From positions 1 to 7,242 of the forward strand of contig JAQVNH010000049.1 in the NCBI GenBank assembly GCA_028703215.1: DNA of 7,242 nucleotides. The letters are read 5' to 3'. How positions within the stretch are numbered: position 1 is the stretch's first letter; each line of letters starts with the position of its first letter. This DNA is from Eubacteriales bacterium (GTDB taxonomy: Bacteria > Bacillota > Clostridia > Acetivibrionales > STF1-152). The position numbers and the translations under genes were made by a program. Positions 1 to 6,715 of this stretch are shown piece after piece. The notes under the pieces were generated by a model. The model was not told the DNA's origin, searched no databases, and saw only the letters and a list, made by a program, of their open reading frames with translations.

Positions 1-251
1 CGCCTCGCTTTTCTGACCTTGTCGGAATTGGTATGCACGACCATGCCTTCCTGAGCTTTTGTCATGCACGATGCCTGCAGGGTTTTTGCCCCCTCGACCT
101 CCACTACGCATATCCTGCAGGAACCCACCTGGCTTACGCAATCAAGATAGCATAGGTTTGGGATCAGAATATTGTTTTCCTTTGCCGCTTGAAGGATCGT
201 TTTGCCATCCTCAACACTGATTTTCTTGTTATTTATGGTAAGATTAACCAT
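1..251 (-). CDS. HydA/NuoG-like iron-sulfur subunit, N-terminal 83 residues (cut by window edge)
   Basis: This is the N-terminus of a cytoplasmic Fe-S subunit, probably the ferredoxin- or hydrogen-reacting partner of the two upstream redox subunits. The visible 83 residues form a plant-type [2Fe-2S] ferredoxin domain. C34, C45, C48 and C62 have the spacing C-x10-C-x2-C-x13-C that HydA, NuoG and some formate dehydrogenase alpha subunits share. The local sequences SCRICVVEVEGA and GMVVHTNS are also typical, and there is an extra cysteine, C38. The ATG lies one base after the stop of the upstream fusion gene. An AGGAGGG ribosome binding site sits 6 nt before it, so translation is almost certainly coupled. 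The rest of the protein lies beyond position 1. An [FeFe]-hydrogenase HydA is the commonest partner in this arrangement. A Stn-type transhydrogenase subunit or a NuoG-like formate dehydrogenase subunit would look the same here. The domain is certain; the identity of the full protein is not. Confidence 0.85.
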   Translation of the reverse strand, partial: MVNLTINNKKISVEDGKTILQAAKENNILIPNLCYLDCVSQVGSCRICVVEVEGAKTLQASCMTKAQEGMVVHTNSDKVRKAR

Positions 252-252
252 T

Positions 253-3200
253 TCAGACCCTCCTGTCGCATCTAAGACATCTCATGGCTTCAGCTATCGC
301 ATTGAGTTTATGATAGCCCACCGCAACTTCATCAAAAGTATTCTTTCTGGTTTCAGGATCAAGAAAATTCATTTTAAACCTTTCGTGTTCTATAAGTTCC
401 TTTTCGTCCGATGGACTCGGGATACTTATTTCCTCGCCTGTATTTAATACTCCGTTGCCTCCCAGGTAAATATCGATCTGTTTGGCTGTTTTCTTTCCGT
501 CCGCGATCGCTGTTATAGCTGTATCTGAACCTCTTGTAAGGTCTCCTCCCGCAAACACGCCTTTCATCTTGGTCATCATAGTATCCTTATTGGTCACAAA
601 AGTTCCCCATTTTGTAACTTCGACCTCGTCCTTCTTTAAGAAAGGAAGGTCCGAATACTGGCTGACTGCCGGGATGACCATGTCAGTTTCCAATGTAAAT
701 TCTGAATCCTTGACAGGTTTGGGCTTCCTTCTGCCGCTTGAATCAAATTCCTTGAGTTCCATTCTTACACATTCGATCCCCTCGACTTTTTTCTTCCCTA
801 TCATTCTTACCGGCGCGACAAGCGGCATTATCCTGACGCCTTCCTCAATCGCTTCGTTTACTTCCCTGACATCCGCGGGCATATCCTCTATTGTCCTTCT
901 GTAGAGAATCGCAACTTCTTCGGCTCCAAGCCTCAGGCATGACCTTGCTGCATCTATGGCAGTATTTCCGCCTCCGATCACAGTGACTTTTTTGCCCATT
1001 TTTATGTCATATTTCAAATTCATTTCTTTCAGAAAATCGAGTCCGTGGTGAACACCCGCAAGTTCTTCCCCCGGCACGCCGACTTTATTTGAGAACTGCG
1101 TCCCCGTCGCAATATAGACAGCATCATGTTTTTCGCATAATTTATAGAACGTGATGTCCTTGCCCACTTCCGTGTTCAGATGGATCTTTACGCCGACCTG
1201 TTTTATAAGATTGACTTCATGCTGCAACACCTCATTGGGAAGTCTGTATTCGGGGATCCCGAAAGCAAGCACGCCTCCCGCTACAGGCTGCGCTTCGTAG
1301 ACATCGACATCGTAACCGAGTCTTGCCAGATAATAAGCGCAAGTAAGCCCCGAAGGACCTGCTCCGATAATTCCTATGCTTTTCCCTTTTTTGGGAAAAA
1401 CAAGATCCATATACGGCTCTTCATTCTTCATCACATAATCCGCGACAAATCTTTTCAAATCGCAAATTGAAACTGCTTCGTCAAGCTGCGCCCTCCTGCA
1501 CTTGCTTTCGCATGGATGCGTGCAGACTCTTCCGCATACTGCCGGGAAGGGATTGTCTTTTCTTACCAGGTTATATGCGTCCCTGAAACGCCCCGCGGCA
1601 ATAAGGGCAACATATCCTGGAACATTGACTCCGGCAGGACATGCGTTCTGACAAGGGGAAATGAACATATCAGAACATACGCCTGCCCGGCAGTATTTAT
1701 ACTTGATATGTTCTTCGTATTCCTCTCTGAAATACTTTATTGTGCTCAGCACAGGATTAGGCGCCGTCTGGCCGAGCCCGCAGACAGCTGTTTCGCTTAT
1801 CTGCTCTCCAAGATCAATGAGAAGCTCGATGTCTCCTTCCCTGCCTTCGCCATGCGTGATCCTTTCAAGTATCTCAAGCATGCGCTTAGTTCCAAGTCTG
1901 CAGGGAACACATTTGCCGCATGATTCATCCTGTACGAACTCCATGAAGTATCTGGCCATATCAACCATGCAGGTATCCTCATCCATGCTTATGAGACCGC
2001 CGGAACCCATTATCGTCCCCAGCTTTTTGAGCGAGTCATAGTCAACAGATGTATTTAAATATTCGCTTGTGATGCATCCGCCGGACGGACCTCCTGTTTG
2101 GGCTGCCTTGAATTTTTTCTTTTTTGGGACTCCGCCGCCTATTTTGAAAATTATATCTCCGAGAGTCGCACCCATTGGCACTTCAACCAGCCCGGTATTA
2201 CAAATGTCACCTGCCAGAGCAAATACTTTGGTTCCCTTGCTTCGCTCTGTTCCGAATCCGCAATACCAATCACTGCCCCTTAATATAATCGGAGGAATGT
2301 TTGCGTAGGTTTCAACATTGCTTATGATAGTAGGCTTTTTGAATAATCCTTCTTCAAACGGGAGAGGAGGTTTCTGCCTCGGTTCACCGCGCTCGCCTTC
2401 GATCGAATTCATAAGCGCGGTTTCCTCTCCGCAGACAAATGCTCCGGCGCCGATCCTGATCTCTATGTCAAAATCAAAACTCTTTCCCAGAATATTTTCT
2501 CCGAGTATTCCGTATTTCCTTGCTTTATCAATAGCTTTCTGGAGTCTTTCTACTGCCAGCGGGTACTCAGCTCTCACATAAACAAATCCCTTATTTGCTC
2601 CAATGGCATAGGCGGAAATCATCATTCCCTCTATCACCGTATTTGGATCGCCTTCAAGAAGACTTCGGTCCATGAATGCGCCCGGGTCTCCCTCGTCGGC
2701 GTTGCATACAAGATACTTGACCTTGCCCTTCGCTTTATATCCGGACTGAAGCTTGATGCCGGTCGGAAAACCGGCTCCGCCGCGGCCGCGAAGACCGGAT
2801 TTTTTTATTTCCTCTATAACTTCTGTTCTCTCTGCTTCCAATGCTTTGGCCAGCGCAAAATATCCATCGTTTGCTATGTACTCCTCGATTGACGAATGGT
2901 CTATGCTTCCGCAATTTCGAAGAGCTATCTTGACCTGATCTTTGAAGAATTCGATATCCTTGAGCAGAGGTACGTGTTGCTTTGTTTTTTCATCGAAATA
3001 TGTCTTTTCGTTAAACACTTCACCGTTTATGAAGTGTGACTGCACTATATTTTCGATATCCTTGGGCGCAAGTTTTGTGTAGAAAACTCCGTCCGGCAAA
3101 ACAAGCATGACCGGTCCGATGTCGCAGCTTCCCATGCAGCCGGTTTCCACGACTTCGACCTCTTTTTTCAGTTTATTTTTTTCCAATGATTTGATCAGCG

Positions 3201-3348
3201 CATCTCTGACACTCAGTGATTCCGACGAAATACATCCCGCGCCGGCGCATACCAATGCCCTGTATTTATATCCGAACACTTTTTCCGAAAAATCTTTTTT
3301 TATTTTTTTAAGATCCTTGACAGACTTGATCAATAAAGAACCGCTCAT
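253..3348 (-). CDS. nuoF: NuoF/HydB-type NADH subunit fused to a GltD/NfnB-like NADPH oxidoreductase (1031 aa)
   Basis: This large cytoplasmic flavin/Fe-S subunit probably exchanges electrons between NADH, NADPH and a ferredoxin or H2 site. Residues 1-110 are a thioredoxin-like [2Fe-2S] domain (C34, C39, C71, C75). Residues 135-545 are NuoF/HydB: the FMN/NADH glycine loop GRGGAGFPTG at 188-197, the HydB-style NADEGDPGAFMDR at 216-228, GAGAFVCGEET at 300-310, an SLBB region near 375-405, and [4Fe-4S] ligands C477, C480, C483 and C523. Residues 553-640 are the Cys-rich GltD N-terminus (C566, C570, C605, C609, C613, C617). An FAD site, GAGPSG, follows at 662-667. A second dinucleotide site, GGGNTA, is at 792-797 with Y816-R817-R818, the pair that contacts the NADPH phosphate in the GltD/NfnB family. 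GVFAGGD at 930-936 is the C-terminal FAD motif. The tail ends in CLRC (C1024, C1027). Ordinary HydB is about 600 residues and ends in a two-cluster ferredoxin domain, which the GltD module replaces here. AGGTGA lies 6 nt before the ATG. The family is certain; the reaction is inferred. Confidence 0.93.
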   Translation of the reverse strand: MSGSLLIKSVKDLKKIKKDFSEKVFGYKYRALVCAGAGCISSESLSVRDALIKSLEKNKLKKEVEVVETGCMGSCDIGPVMLVLPDGVFYTKLAPKDIENIVQSHFINGEVFNEKTYFDEKTKQHVPLLKDIEFFKDQVKIALRNCGSIDHSSIEEYIANDGYFALAKALEAERTEVIEEIKKSGLRGRGGAGFPTGIKLQSGYKAKGKVKYLVCNADEGDPGAFMDRSLLEGDPNTVIEGMMISAYAIGANKGFVYVRAEYPLAVERLQKAIDKARKYGILGENILGKSFDFDIEIRIGAGAFVCGEETALMNSIEGERGEPRQKPPLPFEEGLFKKPTIISNVETYANIPPIILRGSDWYCGFGTERSKGTKVFALAGDICNTGLVEVPMGATLGDIIFKIGGGVPKKKKFKAAQTGGPSGGCITSEYLNTSVDYDSLKKLGTIMGSGGLISMDEDTCMVDMARYFMEFVQDESCGKCVPCRLGTKRMLEILERITHGEGREGDIELLIDLGEQISETAVCGLGQTAPNPVLSTIKYFREEYEEHIKYKYCRAGVCSDMFISPCQNACPAGVNVPGYVALIAAGRFRDAYNLVRKDNPFPAVCGRVCTHPCESKCRRAQLDEAVSICDLKRFVADYVMKNEEPYMDLVFPKKGKSIGIIGAGPSGLTCAYYLARLGYDVDVYEAQPVAGGVLAFGIPEYRLPNEVLQHEVNLIKQVGVKIHLNTEVGKDITFYKLCEKHDAVYIATGTQFSNKVGVPGEELAGVHHGLDFLKEMNLKYDIKMGKKVTVIGGGNTAIDAARSCLRLGAEEVAILYRRTIEDMPADVREVNEAIEEGVRIMPLVAPVRMIGKKKVEGIECVRMELKEFDSSGRRKPKPVKDSEFTLETDMVIPAVSQYSDLPFLKKDEVEVTKWGTFVTNKDTMMTKMKGVFAGGDLTRGSDTAITAIADGKKTAKQIDIYLGGNGVLNTGEEISIPSPSDEKELIEHERFKMNFLDPETRKNTFDEVAVGYHKLNAIAEAMRCLRCDRRV
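258..264 (-). promoter_or_regulatory. Ribosome binding site of the HydA-like gene, inside the preceding gene
   Basis: AGGAGGG lies 6 nt upstream of the ATG at 251. It is built from the last sense codons of the fusion gene (Arg AGG, Arg AGG, Val GTC), which is followed by TGA, one base, then ATG. This fixes the start of the downstream gene and points to translational coupling between two subunits of one complex. Confidence 0.8.
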
Positions 3349-3431
3349 ATTAATTCACCTCATATTGTATTTAAGTTGTTCTTGGGTTGTATGTAAGCCC
3401 GTGATCCATTCACAGAAATAAATTCGATACC
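3349..3431 (-). other. Gap inside the redox operon
   Basis: These 83 bp separate the NuoE-like and NuoF-GltD genes. They hold the AGGTGA ribosome binding site of the fusion gene (3355-3360). I see no terminator, no promoter that I can support, and no credible small gene. The only short reading frame, of 12 codons, has no ribosome binding site. Confidence 0.6.
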
Positions 3432-3920
3432 TCAATATTCTTCGAGTATTTTTTCAAGCTTATCGGGATTTACACGTTTATAAACCTTGCCGTTGATTGT
3501 GATCGCCGGGGCAAGTCCGCATGCGCCAATGCACCTCATTACCTCCAGCGTGAATTTTCTGTCGGGGGTTGTTTGTCCTGCGCCTATGCCTAAAAGTTCG
3601 TGGATCTTTTCAAGAATTTTTTTGCCGCCCCTCACGTAGCAGGCAGTTCCGAGACATACTCTGATCGTGTTTTCCCCTCTGGGTTGTGTTGAAAAGAAAG
3701 AATAGAATGTTATTACTCCGTTTACTTTTGAAAGAGGTATTGCTGTCTTTTGAGCAATAAATTTTTGAAGCTCCAGCGGGAGATAGCCGTATATTCCTTG
3801 CGACATGTGGAGTATTTGGATCAGGCTTCCTTCCCTGTCTTTGTACTCCTCAATAACCTGGGCTATCCTTTCATACTTTTCCGCATCTGTTTCGTTCAGG
3901 CAGCTGCATTTTGTCTGCAC
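3432..3920 (-). CDS. nuoE: NuoE/HydC-type [2Fe-2S] subunit (162 aa, GTG start)
   Basis: This small thioredoxin-fold [2Fe-2S] subunit would shuttle electrons next to the FMN of the NuoF/HydB partner. It matches the NuoE/HydC/HndA family in length. The N-terminal helical part (about residues 14-75) contains the family signature HMSQGIYGYLP (38-48) and GVITFYSFF (68-76). The cluster ligands are C89 and C94 (CLGTACYVRGG), then C130 and C134 (CIGACGLAP). I chose the GTG at 3920 because AAGGGGGA precedes it at a normal distance and residues 1-38 contain no in-frame ATG; the nearby ATG at 3909 is out of frame. The gene is first in the operon, 83 bp before the NuoF-GltD fusion. The fusion carries its own NuoE-like [2Fe-2S] domain, so the complex has two such domains, as HydABC does. 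The call is firm. Whether to name it hydC, stnA or nuoE depends on the truncated third subunit. Confidence 0.93.
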   Translation of the reverse strand: MQTKCSCLNETDAEKYERIAQVIEEYKDREGSLIQILHMSQGIYGYLPLELQKFIAQKTAIPLSKVNGVITFYSFFSTQPRGENTIRVCLGTACYVRGGKKILEKIHELLGIGAGQTTPDRKFTLEVMRCIGACGLAPAITINGKVYKRVNPDKLEKILEEY

Positions 3921-3926
3921 CCCAAG

Positions 3927-3934
3927 TCCCCCTT
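3927..3934 (-). promoter_or_regulatory. Ribosome binding site that supports the GTG start of the NuoE-like gene
   Basis: AAGGGGGA lies with its G run 7 nt upstream of the GTG at 3920. It is the only purine-rich Shine-Dalgarno-like element nearby, and it fits the GTG rather than any in-frame ATG. Confidence 0.65.
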
Positions 3935-3984
3935 ATTGCATACCGAAAAGGTATTTATTTTGTCCCTGCTCTGATTTGTCCCCA

Positions 3985-4008
3985 ATATCGTTTAATATTT
4001 CACAATGT
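3985..4008 (-). promoter_or_regulatory. Candidate Rex operator, promoter-distal copy
   Basis: The core at 3988-4005 reads TTGTGAAATATTAAACGA on the minus strand. It matches the Rex consensus TTGTKAA-N4-TTMACAA at 12 of 14 defined positions, and its left half is perfect. The 24 bp around it match a second copy at 4041-4064 at 19 of 24 positions in the same orientation. It lies in the 5' leader of the redox operon. Rex senses the NADH/NAD+ ratio and represses fermentative and hydrogenase genes in Firmicutes and Thermotogae. The repeat is seen directly; assigning it to Rex is an inference. Confidence 0.5.
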
Positions 4009-4040
4009 ATCCAAAAAAATATGGCCTAACTCTTTATCGC

Positions 4041-4064
4041 ATATTGTTAAAAATATCACATTGT
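4041..4064 (-). promoter_or_regulatory. Candidate Rex operator, promoter-proximal copy
   Basis: The core at 4044-4061 reads ATGTGATATTTTTAACAA on the minus strand. It matches TTGTKAA-N4-TTMACAA at 12 of 14 defined positions, and its TTAACAA half is perfect in the clostridial form. It begins about 5 nt downstream of the transcription start predicted from the promoter at 4073-4101, a position where a bound repressor would block RNA polymerase. Its twin lies 56 bp further downstream. Confidence 0.5.
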
Positions 4065-4072
4065 TTAGCACA

Positions 4073-4101
4073 AGTATAACACTTTACGAAAACATATTCA
4101 A
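4073..4101 (-). promoter_or_regulatory. Sigma-A promoter of the redox operon
   Basis: TTGAAT (-35, 4096-4101) and TATACT (-10, 4073-4078) are separated by exactly 17 bp, and TG precedes the -10 as an extended element. Transcription would start near 4066 and give a leader of about 146 nt before the GTG. The -35 box contains the TGA stop of the upstream phosphatase gene, so the two units are packed together with no room for a terminator before the promoter. Confidence 0.6.
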
Positions 4102-4943
4102 TACGAATACAATGTATTTTTTTTTGTACATTTTTTATTGAGAATGAATTTTTCAATAATTAAAGCTACGCCATCGTCATCATTTGACAGTGTCACTAAA
4201 TCGGCTTTTTTTATGACTTCGGGATCTGAATTCCCCATAGCCACTCCTAGCCCCGCGTAACTGATCATTGAAATATCATTGAGACCGTCTCCTACGGCTA
4301 TCATCCGACTTCTATCTATGCCGAAATGTTCCGCAAGTTTTTGCATTGCAATGGCTTTTGATGCTCCGGAATCAACAAATTCGAGAAAATAAGGTTTGGA
4401 AGTGTGAATATTGATTTCATCACCGAAAATATCTCTTGTCTTTTTCTGGTATTCGTTTATGATATCGGTCTCATCATACCAAAGCAGCTTCGTTGCGCCA
4501 TTCTCAAGCAATTTATCGATGTTCTGAGCCGGCTCCGGAGTCGCATGAGCTTGTATTCCATATTTTACAGCTCTTTCATCGATCCTGTTTGCGTAAAGGC
4601 GATTATCTGTCCAAATCATTACTGTAGTCCCATAGCTTTGGCCAAGTTCATAGATTTTTTTTGAATTTTCAGCTGAAAGCGGTTTTTCAAACAGGATTTC
4701 CCCGGATAGACCCATCACAAGCATTGCCCCGTTGTAACAAATAAATGGCATGTCCTTTGTAAATCCAAGCTCGCCGATTATTGGCCTGACTCCCTGTATA
4801 GGCCTCCCCGAAGATATTGTAAAAATGAGTCCTTTGTCGATCGCACAGTTTACTGCCCTTTTGGTTCTTTCGGATATTCGATCGCTGCTGTCCAGAAGTG
4901 TTCCGTCAACATCCACCGCCATCAGTTTATATTTCAAAGTCAT
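4098..4943 (-). CDS. Cof-type HAD-IIB family phosphatase (281 aa)
   Basis: This is a cytoplasmic Mg2+-dependent haloacid-dehalogenase-superfamily phosphatase of the Cof/YidA type. Such enzymes hydrolyse sugar phosphates, FMN/PLP-type cofactors or related phosphoesters, and sequence alone rarely gives the substrate. All core motifs are present: DVDGTLLD at 11-18 with nucleophile D11 and acid/base D13, SSGRP at 44-48, lysine K196, and GDGLND at 218-223. The cap insertion (about 85-190) is the C2B type. Length is normal for the family apart from a Lys-rich tail of about 13 residues encoded by an A-rich stretch that includes nine consecutive A. GGGAAGGGGA immediately precedes the ATG. It lies 47 bp after the nucleoside kinase gene in the same direction with no terminator between, so the two are probably co-transcribed. 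A nucleotide- or sugar-phosphate substrate would suit that neighbour, but this is a guess. Confidence 0.9.
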   Translation of the reverse strand: MTLKYKLMAVDVDGTLLDSSDRISERTKRAVNCAIDKGLIFTISSGRPIQGVRPIIGELGFTKDMPFICYNGAMLVMGLSGEILFEKPLSAENSKKIYELGQSYGTTVMIWTDNRLYANRIDERAVKYGIQAHATPEPAQNIDKLLENGATKLLWYDETDIINEYQKKTRDIFGDEINIHTSKPYFLEFVDSGASKAIAMQKLAEHFGIDRSRMIAVGDGLNDISMISYAGLGVAMGNSDPEVIKKADLVTLSNDDDGVALIIEKFILNKKCTKKNTLYSY

Positions 4944-4990
4944 TCCCCTTCCCGCGTTATAAGTTAAGGTACTGCGATTATTTTTCTCTC

Positions 4991-6661
4991 TCAGCTGTAG
5001 CAGCTGCCTCCTATAAATTCCCGCAGTATTGAAGTAACAGGTATTTCACCATATTCGATCGGCAGGAAATAACTCAGCAGCTCTAAAAGTCTTTTTGCTT
5101 CTGAGTATTCCGGATAGCTTCTGTCTATTTCTTTAAGAAGCGGTTCGGCAAATTTTTTAAGAACTCCCCATTCATAGATGAGAAACGAATTCAGCATAGC
5201 ATCAGCCTGTTCCTGAAAAGGGAAAATATATTTTTTTTCGCCGTTTCTTACGGAAGGCCACATCCTTAAAGTATCAAGGGCGCTTGCTCCCCTGTACTGG
5301 TTATCCCTCACGATCCTCCTCAAAAGCCTTGTATCCGTCGACGGGACTCTGTTATGGTCATCGATGTTCATGGAGGTCAGCGCGCTTATATATACCCCGA
5401 ATTTTAAATAATCGGGTACGCTTTTTGTGAGTTTGTCATTTAACCCGTGAATACCTTCCACGATAACCACCTGGTTATCTTCTGCTGTTATCTTTCTTGA
5501 TTCGGGAAGCCTGCCTCCGATTTTAAAATCATATATCGGAACAGAGATCTCTTCTTCATTGACTATCTTTAAGATATGTTCCCTGAAGAGCTCTACATCA
5601 AAGGCTTCAACCGCTTCCAGGTCTGGTTTTCCGTCTTCTCCGAGAGGTATCTGTGATTTTGGCAGATAATAATCGTCTATCGAAATGGCTACAGGCTTCA
5701 ATCCGTTTATTTTCAGCTGGATCGACAATCTTTTTGCGGATGTGGTTTTCCCCGAAGAAGACGGACCGGAAATGAATACAACTTTCTTCCTCGGCTTGCT
5801 GTTGCTGATAAGGTCGGCGACATTCGCGTATTTTTTCTCATGCAGCGCTTCCGATATTCTTATAACTTCGTTGATCTTGCCGTTCACCACCATATCATTG
5901 AGCGCTCCGATATTTTCTATCTCAAGTATTCTGCCCCAATTTTTGTACTCTTCAAAGATATTGAATAACTGCTTTTGTTCTTCAAAATCAGGAATCGTAT
6001 CCGGATCGTTTTTTTGAGGATGCATCAAAATCAACCCCGGGTTATAGCTTATCAGCTTGAATTTTTTTACATAACCCGTGTCGGGAGCCATATATCCGTA
6101 AAAATAGTCTTCAAATCCTCCGCATTCATAGATCGTGACTTCCGGTTTCAGGCGGTGTTCAATGGCTTTATACCTGTCTATTCTTCCTTCTCTTTCAAAT
6201 TTTTCTCTTGCAAGCTCCTTTGGAATAACTTTTTTGATGAACGGAATGCTTGCTTCTGTGATTTCCCTCATTTTCATTTCAATCAGCAGTATCTCCTTTT
6301 GTTTGAGAGGCCCGTTGCCGATTATCTCGCAATATAGGCCTTGATTGCTCAGTGAATGATGGAGCTCGAATTTTCGTTCGGGAAACAGATCATTCACGGC
6401 TTTTATGAGAACAAAGGTGAGGCTTCGCTGATATATCCTTATTCCGTCGCTGTTCCTGAGATCAATAAATTCAACCTTGCAGTTCCGGTCAAGTTTGTAG
6501 CTCAGCTCTTTTATTTCATTATCTACCTTGCCGGCAATGATCTCCGAGGAGAATCCGTGCTTGAAATCCCTGCTCAGCTCTAAAAGTGAAACACCGCCGA
6601 CCACGCTTTTTTGTGTTCCGTCCGGGAGAGTAACGGTTATCCCTCTTAAGCCATTGTCCAT
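4991..6661 (-). CDS. TGS/ThrRS-like-domain nucleoside kinase, uridine kinase family (556 aa)
   Basis: This is a cytoplasmic P-loop kinase of the uridine kinase/phosphoribulokinase superfamily, fused to threonyl-tRNA-synthetase-like N-terminal domains, an arrangement known in Firmicutes. Counting from the ATG at 6661, residues 5-68 are a TGS domain (GITVTLPDGT). Residues 70-215 resemble the ThrRS second additional (editing) domain, ending in APDTGYVKKFKL. The kinase occupies about 290-510. It has the Walker A GPSSSGKT at 299-306, the nucleoside-binding SIDDYYLPKS at 327-336, VEGIHGLN at 401-408, and the arginine-rich lid RLLRRIVRDNQYRG at 445-458. A start 22 codons upstream (6727) is possible on paper. 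It has no ribosome binding site, and the predicted promoter's -10 box lies inside it. The ATG at 6661 has GGAGG 8 nt upstream, so I use that one. The family usually phosphorylates uridine, cytidine or other nucleosides, but the true substrate of the TGS-fused branch is uncertain. Confidence 0.9.
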   Translation of the reverse strand: MDNGLRGITVTLPDGTQKSVVGGVSLLELSRDFKHGFSSEIIAGKVDNEIKELSYKLDRNCKVEFIDLRNSDGIRIYQRSLTFVLIKAVNDLFPERKFELHHSLSNQGLYCEIIGNGPLKQKEILLIEMKMREITEASIPFIKKVIPKELAREKFEREGRIDRYKAIEHRLKPEVTIYECGGFEDYFYGYMAPDTGYVKKFKLISYNPGLILMHPQKNDPDTIPDFEEQKQLFNIFEEYKNWGRILEIENIGALNDMVVNGKINEVIRISEALHEKKYANVADLISNSKPRKKVVFISGPSSSGKTTSAKRLSIQLKINGLKPVAISIDDYYLPKSQIPLGEDGKPDLEAVEAFDVELFREHILKIVNEEEISVPIYDFKIGGRLPESRKITAEDNQVVIVEGIHGLNDKLTKSVPDYLKFGVYISALTSMNIDDHNRVPSTDTRLLRRIVRDNQYRGASALDTLRMWPSVRNGEKKYIFPFQEQADAMLNSFLIYEWGVLKKFAEPLLKEIDRSYPEYSEAKRLLELLSYFLPIEYGEIPVTSILREFIGGSCYS

Positions 6662-6669
6662 CTCAAGTT

Positions 6670-6674
6670 CCTCC
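6670..6674 (-). promoter_or_regulatory. Ribosome binding site that decides the nucleoside kinase start
   Basis: A perfect GGAGG lies 8 nt upstream of the ATG at 6661. The in-frame ATGs further upstream at 6682 and 6727 have no Shine-Dalgarno sequence, and translation from them would run straight through this site. Confidence 0.8.
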
Positions 6675-6715
6675 GTGATCATTTTTTTGATTTGATTCTT
6701 TGACTTTTCTTTTCC

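Noticed and set aside
482..904. 140-codon plus-strand reading frame opposite the NuoF-GltD gene
   Set aside because: It is an antisense shadow of a strongly conserved gene, with no ribosome binding site and no recognisable domain. The same applies to the other plus-strand frames under the redox, phosphatase and kinase genes.
3401..3413. GTGA-TCCAT-TCAC inverted repeat in the gap inside the redox operon, considered as a CRP- or Rex-like site
   Set aside because: The stem is only 4 bp, and the spacing fits neither the CRP nor the Rex consensus.
4117..4125. Run of nine T (nine A in the phosphatase mRNA), a possible slippage site
   Set aside because: It lies in the last codons of a complete gene, downstream of every conserved motif, so slippage would change only a short tail.
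4105..4140. AATGTA/TACATT inverted repeat followed by a T run on the plus strand, terminator-like
   Set aside because: The stem is six A/T-rich pairs only, and no plus-strand gene ends here. On the minus strand it lies within the phosphatase coding region and is not followed by a T run.
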